Source of the DNA: Synechococcus sp. UW179A
GTDB taxonomy: Bacteria; Cyanobacteriota; Cyanobacteriia; PCC-6307; Cyanobiaceae
NCBI RefSeq assembly: GCF_900473965.1
Contig: NZ_UCNJ01000028.1
Location: 1-64,000 of the forward strand
Reading direction: 5' to 3'
Length of the DNA: 64,000 bases
Both the position numbers and the translations under genes were made by a program. A model generated the notes under the pieces. That model had not been told where the DNA came from. It was given only the letters and a program-made list of their open reading frames with translations, and searched no databases. This document shows, piece by piece, positions 28,051 to 35,552 of the stretch; within the stretch, counting starts at the first letter, position 1; every line of letters starts with the position of its first letter.

Positions 28051-28101
28051 AATTGCCAGAGACTTGCTTCGTAGGGTCTTGGCGCAGCGCCTTGAAGTTG
28101 A

Positions 28102-28123
28102 TTGCACGCAAATTTGCACGCAA
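28102..28123. repeat. Tandem 10-base repeat behind ssrA
   Basis: TTGCACGCAA occurs at 28102-28111 and again at 28114-28123, 12 bases apart. It lies just downstream of ssrA, a common integration site, so it could be an integrase arm-type site or an old attachment scar. No integrase gene is visible. Confidence 0.35.
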
Positions 28124-28290
28124 GTGACTCGTGGATGGTGAGGAGCACTCGGTAGGCCTGGGACTGGGCTGCTGCCAGCAGGCCGCCTCAATCCCCAGAA
28201 AGCACGGGTGCTGTTGTTGTTGGCGTCGATGGCAGGATTAAACCGTGCAGAGCTGGCAGCATTGATCTCTAAACGCGAGCACGTGAGCTG

Positions 28291-29310
28291 ATGCCTGCAG
28301 CGTCGCCTGGGATCTATCAAGCCCTGGGCATGCATCTGGAGTCCACGTTGGTCTTGCCGGAGTTGATCCAAGCGGCCGCGTCTGTGGAGCGTGAGTCGCT
28401 GGTGCAGCTGGTGGAAGCTGATCACAGGCAGTGGCCAATGCTGCAGGCCAGCCCCCACAGCACGCCAACGTTGCAGTTGGCGCCGCAGGAATGGCGGCTG
28501 GAACTGGAAGGCATTGGTTGGTTCCGTGCCACCGGTGGTGAGCGTTTGGAATGGCAGCGCTGGGACGACAGCGTCAGCGATCGCGACATCCGCACGTTTG
28601 CTGTCACCAGTGGGCTTGGGGCCTTGGCGATTCAGCGTGGTGCCTTGGTTTTGCATGGAACAGCGCTGGAGCGAGATGGTGAGGCCATCCTTCTGTTGGG
28701 TCATCCAGCTGCCGGTAAGTCCACCCTGGCCTGGTGTTTGCTGCAAGACGGTTGGCGTTTACTCAGCAGTGAGCTCGTTGCCGTGAGCCCTGATGGGCTG
28801 GTTCTGCCAGGGATGCATCAACTCAAGCTCTGGCATGACGCCGCTGTGGCATTGGAACTGAATTGGCATCAGTTGCCACCGGTGAGAAAGGGATTGAAGC
28901 GCTACGCACTGCATGCTCACGATTTGGATTGTCTGCCCCAAGGATCACCATTGCGGCTGATTTATGTGTTGAATCGCGCCAAAGAGGATTCGGGTCAAGA
29001 GGATGACGCTGAAGCAGAAGATGAGAAGGAAAAAATGTCTCTTAAGGCTTCACGCAATGTCTCACAAACCAATTCCTTGATGCGCCTGCGTAACCAAGCC
29101 TTTCACGCAAGAATGTATCGAGGCATGGACGCAGAAGCGCAGCTGTTTATGCAGGCAGCTGCACTAGCTCGAACGGTGCCGTTGCATGCCTTGATCGTTC
29201 CAGATGGAATCAAAGCAATGGCCAAAAGCCTGAAGAAGGTGGACCTGATGCAACCTGAATCGATGCAACAGCGCAGAGAAGCCACAGAAGAGGACTCAAG
29301 CAATGAATGA
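28291..29310 (+). CDS. HPr-kinase-like protein with P-loop
   Basis: A 339-aa protein whose middle matches HprK-related kinases: LALHGTALE-like segment VLHGTALERDGEAILLLGHPAAGKSTLA contains the Walker A loop (GHPAAGKST, about residue 139), followed by LLSSELVAVSPDG and LPGMHQLKLW, which match the region following the loop in HprK/PckA-like kinases. The N-terminal 100 residues are not recognised. A very acidic loop (about 235-250) precedes a C-terminal part with MRLRNQAFHARMYRGM. Related proteins occur with PqqD-like proteins in peptide-modification clusters. The end overlaps the sulfotransferase start by 8 bases, indicating an operon. Confidence 0.7.
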   Translation: MPAASPGIYQALGMHLESTLVLPELIQAAASVERESLVQLVEADHRQWPMLQASPHSTPTLQLAPQEWRLELEGIGWFRATGGERLEWQRWDDSVSDRDIRTFAVTSGLGALAIQRGALVLHGTALERDGEAILLLGHPAAGKSTLAWCLLQDGWRLLSSELVAVSPDGLVLPGMHQLKLWHDAAVALELNWHQLPPVRKGLKRYALHAHDLDCLPQGSPLRLIYVLNRAKEDSGQEDDAEAEDEKEKMSLKASRNVSQTNSLMRLRNQAFHARMYRGMDAEAQLFMQAAALARTVPLHALIVPDGIKAMAKSLKKVDLMQPESMQQRREATEEDSSNE

Positions 29311-30184
29311 AGATCACAGCTACTGGTATCTGGCTTCTTATCCAAAATCAGGCAACACCTGGTGCCGGGTTTTTATCACTGAATTAATGAGGTTGGCAGG
29401 AGATAATCCTGGAGAAGAACTAAACCTTAATCAAGATATTGAAACTGGAGCGATTGCCTCATCCAGGCTTTGGCTGGACGATCAATTAGGAATTAATAGT
29501 TGTGATCTAAGTTTTAGTGAACTTGACCCGTTGCGCGGACGTGCTGGTGCCAGTTCGTGGCTATTCGCAGAAGGAGAGCGATTTCATAAAGTGCATGATT
29601 CATTTAAATCTCCTGATTCCCGTAGACGCCCGGTGGTGAGCACAACAGGTTGCTCTGGAGTTGTTTATATTCTGCGCCACCCAGAGGATGTGGCCCTGTC
29701 ACTCAGTCACTTCTTCTCATGGCCGTTGGATCGATGCGTTGATTTTCTGTTGGATCCCGGTGCAGCACTGGTGCCAGGAGAACGCTTTGGAGGTCATCAA
29801 GTACGACAACACATGGGCCGCTGGGATCAACATGTGCGCTCATGGGCCGATCAAACTCAGCTACCAGTCTTGATCATGCGCTATGAAGATATGCTATCGA
29901 AAGGATCAGAAATATTCACTGAATTGGCAACTTTTTTAGGGCTTCCTACTGACTCAAAACTCATACATCAGGCTTTGGAAAACACCTCCATTGATCGACT
30001 CAAGAAGCTTGAGGAAGATGTTAATGGTTTTGCAGAAAAGCCTGCTGGTTGTGAACGATTCTTTCGCTCAGGTCGCACCGGAGAAGGAGCAGAACAACTT
30101 TCAATTGAGCAGCGAAAGCGATTAGCAAATGGGTTGTCTGAAGCGATGAATCGCTTTAAATACGAAGGGCCAGAAGTTGACTGA
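29303..30184 (+). CDS. Sulfotransferase (PAPS-dependent)
   Basis: A 293-aa cytosolic sulfotransferase. The 5'-phosphosulfate loop is SYPKSGNTWCRVF (residues 12-24) and the 3'-phosphate site is in VVYILRHPEDVALSLSHFF; the C-terminal RSGRTGEG is close to the R-K-G-x-x-G-D-W-K region of type I enzymes. The acceptor cannot be told from the sequence. It is embedded between the kinase-like gene and the acetyltransferase-like gene with overlaps on both sides. Confidence 0.85.
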   Translation: MNEDHSYWYLASYPKSGNTWCRVFITELMRLAGDNPGEELNLNQDIETGAIASSRLWLDDQLGINSCDLSFSELDPLRGRAGASSWLFAEGERFHKVHDSFKSPDSRRRPVVSTTGCSGVVYILRHPEDVALSLSHFFSWPLDRCVDFLLDPGAALVPGERFGGHQVRQHMGRWDQHVRSWADQTQLPVLIMRYEDMLSKGSEIFTELATFLGLPTDSKLIHQALENTSIDRLKKLEEDVNGFAEKPAGCERFFRSGRTGEGAEQLSIEQRKRLANGLSEAMNRFKYEGPEVD

Positions 30185-30722
30185 TCCTCGAATTCAGTTT
30201 GTATTTGGACAGGTGAATGATCAGCTCAGAAGCGAATTGAAGGCTTTTTGGAGACAGTATGGCAAGCCATATCAAGAAGAATTGAAGTCGTTTCGAGCAA
30301 CACTAAGCAATAACCAGAAGCGCATGGGTCTACTTAAAAAGCCTATATCGCGACAGCCAGCCGCAATTTCACGTGATCAATCAGGAGCAATTGATGGCAT
30401 TGTATTTGTCGTATTACGAGAGTTAGAAACCTCGCTAGACCTTGGAAGCCATGCCTATTTTCAACGCATGTATGTAATTCCAGAATCCAGGAATCCACGT
30501 CTGGCAAATCAGCTCTTTAGAGCATTCCTTAAAGGGTTTGATCGTGAAGAAGAGAAACGCGATCATCGAGCAAAAGTATTACTAGCTGAAAACATTAATC
30601 CTGGCTTGCAAAAAGCATCCATGCGACGTTATTTTGCACGCCTTGGTTTCCAAATGCTTGGAGGAAATCGACTTGGTGGTGAAGTCTGGGCAAGAAAGCT
30701 CAAAACACACTTCTCGTTTTAA
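30177..30722 (+). CDS. GNAT-like protein, probable N-acyltransferase
   Basis: A 181-aa protein with a TTG start overlapping the sulfotransferase stop. The second half has a GNAT-like pattern: GIVFVVLRELETS (beta strand), YFQRMYVIPESRNPRLANQLFRAFL (strand plus the acetyl-CoA helix region) and RYFARLGFQMLGGN near the C-terminus. The canonical R/Q-x-x-G-x-G/A loop is not clean (P-E-S-R-N-P-R-L-A), so assignment is by topology and is uncertain. It is the third gene of the kinase/sulfotransferase set and its end overlaps the convergent PqqD gene. Confidence 0.6.
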   Translation: MTDPRIQFVFGQVNDQLRSELKAFWRQYGKPYQEELKSFRATLSNNQKRMGLLKKPISRQPAAISRDQSGAIDGIVFVVLRELETSLDLGSHAYFQRMYVIPESRNPRLANQLFRAFLKGFDREEEKRDHRAKVLLAENINPGLQKASMRRYFARLGFQMLGGNRLGGEVWARKLKTHFSF

Positions 30723-31000
30723 TCACCAACTACGGCAATCACTTTTTTTTCTAAGGCAGCTTCCAGCCATGTTTCAATGGAAGACTTGCATTCATCGAGA
30801 GTTACTTCATATTCCGCCTGTAAATTCTTGCAGAGTTCAGGCAGTGTTGGCTGAGTTTTCAGTGCATGCCAAATAGCTGAGCCTGTCTCATTGAGAACAA
30901 GATAGTCGCAGGTATTGCTTTGAAATAAAGCCACACCGCCGTCGAGTTCTGTGCAGACAGCTTGGGGATGCTGTTTAAAGCGTTTGGTTCCACTTACCAT
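30719..31000 (-). CDS. PqqD-family peptide-chaperone-like protein
   Basis: A 93-aa protein: FKQHPQAVCTELDGGVALFQ, then YLVLNETGSAIWHAL and LCKNLQAEYEVTLDECKSSIETWLEAALEKKVI. This is the PqqD pattern (stranded N-terminus, L-N-x-T-x-x-x-I-W, then a three-helix winged HTH). PqqD-like proteins are RiPP recognition elements or, in sugar-linked clusters, partners of HprK-like proteins. It faces the three-gene set at 28291-30722. No precursor peptide or radical SAM enzyme is next to it. Confidence 0.8.
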   Translation of the reverse strand: MVSGTKRFKQHPQAVCTELDGGVALFQSNTCDYLVLNETGSAIWHALKTQPTLPELCKNLQAEYEVTLDECKSSIETWLEAALEKKVIAVVGD

Positions 31001-31061
31001 CTAGCTTTTAAAACTCATCATTAACATCTTGTCAATAATGGCATAGATCAATGGTCAGGAT

Positions 31062-31847
31062 ATGGCACGTCAACCCCGCTTTCTGCCAGCAGGCCATTCA
31101 TTTCACATCACGCTGCGCTGCAATAGCAGGCAGTTCTTGATTGCAAAAGGATTGAGAAGAGATGTGCTGCTAGCTGTGCTGGCAAAAGCCAAGCAGAAGG
31201 TTCCTCATCGCTTGTATGCGGTGTGCCTGATGGCCAACCACCTGCACTTGCTGCTGCGTCCTGATGATGCAAGTGAGCTGCCGAGGTTGATGCATTGGTT
31301 CGCCTGGTATTCCGCCATGGCCTTGAACCGCTTGAGCGGTCGTTGCGGACACTTCTGGGAGGCCAGGTATTTCTAAACCCCAATCCATCCCAAAGATCAC
31401 AGGCGAATGCTGAATACCTTGAGGTATATCCATGCCAATCCCAAAGCAGCAGGAATCAGGAAAGGTTTTTATGACCCCTATTCCAATTACGGGCATTACG
31501 GCAGGTTGGAATGTGATGGCATCAGTGAGTGGCACCCCAGTTTTTTGCAATTGGGATCAAGCCTGAAAGCTTGCTCCAAACGGTATGCATGGTTTTGCCA
31601 GAACTACCGGCATAAAAGCAAAGGCGGCTCTAGGTGCCATTGGGGCTCAAGGATGCTGAAACGATTAGTTGAGAAGGGCAGAGGCAGACAAACCAAAAAG
31701 AGCCGAGTATCACCAGGACAACAGAAATTACCGTTTGCCTTTGACATTCGCCTCAATCAAATCCCAGAGGAGTGGCAGCAAGTTGCGGTGAAATTTAGAA
31801 GAGCAAATGGCATTCGCGATGGTGACACGAGAATGTTTCTTTCATAA
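31062..31847 (+). pseudogene. REP-associated tyrosine transposase (RAYT/Y1 type) with in-frame stop
   Basis: One reading frame from 31062 to 31847 encodes an IS200-like single-strand transposase: HSFHITLRCNSRQF, then the HUH motif CLMANHLHLLLRP, and after a break LRYIHANPKAAGI with the YxNP-like tyrosine region. A single TAA at 31374-31376 splits it after FWEARYF; the residues before and after the stop are continuous with the family sequence. So it is a nonsense mutation, not a frameshift. The C-terminal 65 residues are basic. No REP palindromes were recognised around it. Confidence 0.85.
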
Positions 31848-32085
31848 ATTATTTTCGCGCTTAACGGCGCAACAATAGAGCAAATAACTACATTACTAGC
31901 GGACTTAAATGCGAAAGTGTATTCACCTTGCCCAGGTTTTAATGCAACTTAGGTATTAAATAAATTGACCCAAGCAAGCCAACTCTGCACTCAGATGGTG
32001 CCAGGTATTGAGCAGTTCATTAGCTGCTTGTATGGGCGTTTTGGTGAGATATTAAACCCCAGAGGGGCCAGTACCCAAGAAAATT
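31848..32085. other. Intergenic region between transposase and barrel gene
   Basis: No gene supported. It contains GTGCCAGGTATTG at 31998-32010, repeated at 33378-33390 behind the second barrel copy. Confidence 0.5.
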
Positions 32086-33225
32086 TTAAAGGTTTTCCTC
32101 AGCCCTTTTTTTCTTCGTCCAGCCGTTAGCATTTGCATCAGGCGCGCCAGGGTTGCAATGCCATAGGGACTTTGTTGAATTGGGTCCATGATAGGTACTC
32201 AAAGCAGACCAGGAGGAGGGCTGGAGGCTGCCGGGGAACAACTTGAACTTGCACTTCGCATCTGGATCTACTGCATCATGAACGCGGATATTCCTGTTTT
32301 TAACGCTTTCAGATAAGGCTTGAATGGTTGGCTTTTGCCATGCTTTTTTCTTGGTTTCTGCAGCTGTAGTGTTGCTGCCAAAGCGATACTCAATGTTGCC
32401 TGAAACTCTGGTTTCAAAAGCTTCGTCATAGGAAACATTGATCCCAGTAGTTAAACCATCAGCGATCTGATAATCCAGCTCCACCTGCACACCTGAACCA
32501 TCTGCTGTTCCTAGATCACCGCTTTGGTAGTAGTAACCAACAGAGGCATTGAGTTCAGGGGTGATGAAATAACCAACATCAAGGCCATAGGTATCAAGCG
32601 CCCCACCGAGATAACGCGCATTGAGGCGCTGCTCTGTATCACCAACAGGGATTAAGGCATAGGCATTGAAGTTCCAGGTATCTGATACTGCCTCTAAACC
32701 TGCTGCGATCTGCTGAAAAAAAGCACTTTCCTTGTCGTAGAGCGTGACACCTGTTTCAGCATTGCCTGTATTCATCGGCCTGCTGTCATAGCCGCTGTTT
32801 ACGCCATACATCCAGCTGCGGTCACTATTCAGCCAGCGATAACCAAGCCTTGATGAGGTGCTGATTGTTGTTCCAGCAACCTCTGTTTTGACGATGCTGC
32901 TGTATCCGCCGTAATCAGCAAAGTTGGCGTTGAGCAACACATCAGCAAAGAACACACTGTTCTCGCCAACAGCGATTGGCAGGAACCCACCAATGCCTGC
33001 TTGGTTGGGTGTGCCTGCTCCTTGCAGTGCGCCTTGAAAACCCCAGTTGAACTTGACTGCATCCTTGAGGTTGATCTCCATCACCCCGAGATCATCTGCA
33101 CCACCTGCGTCTTGAGCAGCGGCAGGCAAGAGAGTGGCGTTAGCTAGTGCCAGTGCAGCAACACCGCTCAGCGATAACGACAGACTGAAGGACCGCTGCA
33201 TTGATTCAGGCATCATTCCGCGCAT
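32086..33225 (-). CDS. Outer-membrane beta-barrel (inverse-autotransporter-like), copy 1
   Basis: A 379-aa exported protein starting MRGMMPESMQRSF with a signal peptide cleaved near AAAQDA. Residues 55-290 form a barrel domain with alternating strands: VGENSVFFADVLLNANFADYG, STSSRLGYRWLNSDRSWMYG and YDSRPMNTG recall the inverse autotransporter/intimin-type barrel. The last 90 residues (ETKKKAWQKPTIQALSES...) are a soluble tail with three cysteines and a basic end. It is a tandem duplicate of the gene upstream, with barrels nearly alike and tails different. Function unknown: surface porin or display scaffold. Confidence 0.7.
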   Translation of the reverse strand: MRGMMPESMQRSFSLSLSLSGVAALALANATLLPAAAQDAGGADDLGVMEINLKDAVKFNWGFQGALQGAGTPNQAGIGGFLPIAVGENSVFFADVLLNANFADYGGYSSIVKTEVAGTTISTSSRLGYRWLNSDRSWMYGVNSGYDSRPMNTGNAETGVTLYDKESAFFQQIAAGLEAVSDTWNFNAYALIPVGDTEQRLNARYLGGALDTYGLDVGYFITPELNASVGYYYQSGDLGTADGSGVQVELDYQIADGLTTGINVSYDEAFETRVSGNIEYRFGSNTTAAETKKKAWQKPTIQALSESVKNRNIRVHDAVDPDAKCKFKLFPGSLQPSSWSALSTYHGPNSTKSLWHCNPGAPDANANGWTKKKRAEENL

Positions 33226-33357
33226 GATGCCGGGCTTTGCTTAGCTGCGCCCGTTGCGGCTTGGGGCGTCCCGGTGGATCGGGCTGCCGCTGAACGAGTA
33301 TTGGCCGGAGTTGCTAGATAATTGCAGTCTTGATTACTAATTAAGCCCCGGCTATCT

Positions 33358-33390
33358 CTGCTCAACTGCGCTCAATCGTGCCAGGTATTG
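33358..33390. repeat. Repeats flanking the duplicated barrel genes
   Basis: CTGCTCAACTGCGCTCAATCG (bases 33358-33378) recurs at 35733-35753, and GTGCCAGGTATTG (33378-33390) recurs at 31998-32010. The copies suggest that duplication blocks extend beyond the coding sequences. Confidence 0.6.
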
Positions 33391-33489
33391 GAGGCTGATT
33401 TAAGGGTTTATGGTGTTGGTTGAAGAAACAAAAAGCCCCCGCAATTGCAAAGGCTTTAGATGGTTTGGCTCAACTGTTTGTTCGCTTCA

Positions 33490-34494
33490 CTAAGCCTGCG
33501 CGGGTACAGTGTTTCTGTAAGATTGGGTGTTGGAGAAGACTGGATCATGCACCCGCACATCCCTGTTATTGGGTGATGCGGTTAGGGCGTTAATTGTCGG
33601 ATTGTCCCACTTTTTCTTCTTGGCTGCTGTTGTGCTTGGGCCGCCAAAGCGAACTTTAAGATCTGCTGAAACTCTGGTATCAAAAGCCTCGTCGTAGGAG
33701 ATATTTACTCCTGCTGTTAAGCCACTACTGACTTCATAGGTCAATCGTCCGAGCACCCCAGAACCATCAGCCGTGCCTAGGTCATCATTTTGGTAGTAAT
33801 ACCCAACAGAAGCATTGATAATTGGAGTGATGAAATAACCAACATTAAGCCCGTAGGTGTTGAGTGAACCGCCTTGATAAACGCTGTTGAGTTGAGCTTC
33901 TTTCTCCCCTACAGGAATTAAGGCATAAGCATTGAAGTTCCAGTCATTAGAGACTGCTTCTGCATTCACAGCCACCTGCTGGAAGAACACACTGCGCTTG
34001 TTGCTGACGTTCACCCCTGTATCAGCATCACCTGTATTCATCGGACGGCTGTCATAACCACCGTTGACGCCAAACATCCATGAGCGATCACCATTCAGCC
34101 AGCGATAACCAAGCCGTGATGAGGTGCTGATCGTGGTTCCAGCAACTTCTGTATTGATCAGGCTGCTGTAGTTGCCGTAATCAGCGAAGTTGACGTTGAG
34201 CAGCACATCAGCAAAGAAAACACTGTTCTCGCCAACAGAGAGAGGCAGGAACCCGCCAATGCCTGCTTGGCTTGGTGTCCCAGCGCCTTGCAGTGCGCCC
34301 TGGAAGCCAAGAGTAGGCTTGACCACATCCTTGAGGCTGATGCTCATCACATCACCCAGATCCTCAGCATTGCCGTCCTCTTGAGCAGCCACTGGTTGAA
34401 GAGGTGTGCCAGCGAGTACCAGCGCAGCAAGACCACTCAGCGATAACGACTGGCGCAGGGACTGGTGCATTGGATCAGGCGTCAGTCCGCGCAT
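33490..34494 (-). CDS. Outer-membrane beta-barrel (inverse-autotransporter-like), copy 2
   Basis: A 334-aa paralogue of copy 1. I start at 34494 (MRGLTPDPMHQSL), which aligns with the copy 1 N-terminus and excludes a terminator hairpin at 34553-34574 that the longer open frame (to 34617) would contain. Signal peptide ends near VAAQED. The barrel shares VFFADVLLNVNFADYGNYSS, RLGYRWLNGDRSWM and SVGYYYQNDDLGTADGSG with copy 1. The tail is about 45 residues shorter and ends in FSNTQSYRNTVPAQA. The upstream leaders of both copies are alike (ATGATGCCG-GCTTTGC). Confidence 0.7.
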   Translation of the reverse strand: MRGLTPDPMHQSLRQSLSLSGLAALVLAGTPLQPVAAQEDGNAEDLGDVMSISLKDVVKPTLGFQGALQGAGTPSQAGIGGFLPLSVGENSVFFADVLLNVNFADYGNYSSLINTEVAGTTISTSSRLGYRWLNGDRSWMFGVNGGYDSRPMNTGDADTGVNVSNKRSVFFQQVAVNAEAVSNDWNFNAYALIPVGEKEAQLNSVYQGGSLNTYGLNVGYFITPIINASVGYYYQNDDLGTADGSGVLGRLTYEVSSGLTAGVNISYDEAFDTRVSADLKVRFGGPSTTAAKKKKWDNPTINALTASPNNRDVRVHDPVFSNTQSYRNTVPAQA

Positions 34495-34552
34495 GATGCC
34501 GAGCTTTGCCTGGTTGCGCTTGGCATTGCAATTGTTCTCATCGACTGCCAAT

Positions 34553-34574
34553 AAAAACCCCGCACTTGGCGGGG
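34553..34574 (-). terminator. Rho-independent terminator, minus strand
   Basis: GCGGGG/CCCCGC hairpin (34558-34574) with a 5-base loop; on the minus strand it is followed by TTTTT. It ends transcripts coming from the right and isolates barrel copy 2. Confidence 0.75.
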
Positions 34575-34627
34575 CGTGATTGGTGTGAGGTTTATGCCGG
34601 GAGATGGCGGCAAACAATATCGCTAAT

Positions 34628-34774
34628 TTATTCCCGACAAAATTCAGGTACTTTGCGCTTTAATGGATGCCTTCCTTCATAGCATTCAAAAAATATGTTG
34701 AGGACTCCAAACATCATCAAGCCAACCAAAGTCAGCTGACCAGCTATTACAAGCCTACTTAGCCAAGTTCGCAA
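34628..34774 (-). CDS. Possible small membrane protein
   Basis: A 48-aa frame (TTG at 34774; ATG alternatives at 34717 and 34714) with one hydrophobic helix, LVIAGQLTLVGLMMFGVLNIFF, then a basic tail ECYEGRHPLKRKVPEFCRE. A terminator on the same strand lies 54 bases behind the stop. The layout is that of a real small membrane protein, but I recognise no family. Confidence 0.4.
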   Translation of the reverse strand: MRTWLSRLVIAGQLTLVGLMMFGVLNIFFECYEGRHPLKRKVPEFCRE

Positions 34775-34789
34775 CTTATTCGTAACGAC

Positions 34790-35138
34790 ATGGTAGATAA
34801 CGTACCAAGAAATGGGAACTTCGAGAACAGAATATTGCTGAAAACCCTGCCAAGTGCTGGGTTTTTGCTGCCATTGCAGTGGAAGCTGGTGCCAACAGAC
34901 CCGAGATAACTGCTAACACTGGGGAAGTCCTGGAGAAGCTGATGACCGAAGAGCAAGTCAAGAAGAAAGAACGCAAGCAAAAATCAGCAAAGAAGAGCTA
35001 AAGGGTGTCGAAGGTGCCGGTTGTGGATGTGAAGATGTGCCAGAACTCAGCGAATCAGAACTAAAGAATGTGAGTGGTGGGGTGGACTTAGCAGCCGTCG
35101 CAATATCGATGTACGACGGATATGAAGGTCGGGCCTGA
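34790..35138 (+). pseudogene. Frameshifted precursor-peptide remnant with double-glycine leader
   Basis: Frame A (34801-35001) reads REQNIAENPAKCWVF and later EKLMTEEQVKKKER, then stops. Frame B (34974-35138) continues with ISKEELKGVEGAGCGCEDV and PELSESELKNVSGG, followed by VDLAAVAISMYDGYEGRA and a stop. The end of the leader (L-S-x-x-E-L-x-x-V-S-G-G) is the cleavage-site pattern of Nif11/NHLP-type RiPP leaders. Adding one base in the A-run near 34980 would join the frames. A first start (ATG 34790) is also out of frame. So this is a decayed precursor. Confidence 0.6.
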
Positions 35139-35225
35139 GATGCCGGAAGGTGGTAACCGGAGCAAGTTGGTGCCGGTCGATCCACGCTGACCCGGAAGCC
35201 GGTGACGCCAAGGCTCCAGGGCAAT

Positions 35226-35249
35226 AAAAAACCCCTGTCAATGCAGGGG
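35226..35249 (-). terminator. Terminator of the Nif11 precursor gene
   Basis: CCCCTG/CAGGGG stem with a 6-base loop; on the minus strand it runs into six T. It lies about 60 bases behind the stop of the lanthipeptide precursor. Confidence 0.75.
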
Positions 35250-35306
35250 CTTTGATGAGTAGGCCAACGCTAATTAATATCCACCGGGCGGCAAGTAGCA
35301 CGCTGT

Positions 35307-35552
35307 TTAACAGCCACACTTCCCCTGAGTGAGCGTTCTTCCAACATAATCCTTGCCACCAGCCACGCTTTCCAGCTCCTCTGCTGAAATCTTTGTTTGA
35401 GCCTTGGTGGGGTTATCAGCAGAAATACTAAATCCTGCCTCTTTAGCAATTGCAGCAACAGCATTGGCATCAGCAGCCGCTTTGAGCTGCTCCTGAAGGC
35501 TGTTGTTGCCTTTAGCGTTAGCCAGGAAAGCTGTGAGTTGTTCTTGTGTCAT
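35307..35552 (-). CDS. Nif11-type prochlorosin-like lanthipeptide precursor
   Basis: An 81-aa precursor. The leader MTQEQLTAFLANAKGNNSLQ... is a Nif11 domain (QEQL-x-x-FL, L-x-x-x-L-K-A-A, A-x-x-A-x-x-A-G-F) that ends in ISAEELESVAGG. The putative core after the double glycine is KDYVGRTLTQGKCGC, with two Thr and two Cys able to form two thioether rings. In marine Synechococcus and Prochlorococcus such ProcA peptides are dehydrated and cyclised by one promiscuous LanM enzyme (ProcM) and exported by a peptidase-ABC transporter. Neither is in this window, which is usual for scattered procA genes. Confidence 0.85.
   Translation of the reverse strand: MTQEQLTAFLANAKGNNSLQEQLKAAADANAVAAIAKEAGFSISADNPTKAQTKISAEELESVAGGKDYVGRTLTQGKCGC

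Noticed and set aside
28012-28746. Long minus-strand open frame over ssrA's end and the kinase-like gene
   Set aside because: It is antisense to a tmRNA terminator and to a gene with a clear P-loop, and its sequence has no recognisable domain. I also looked for an integrase here and found none.
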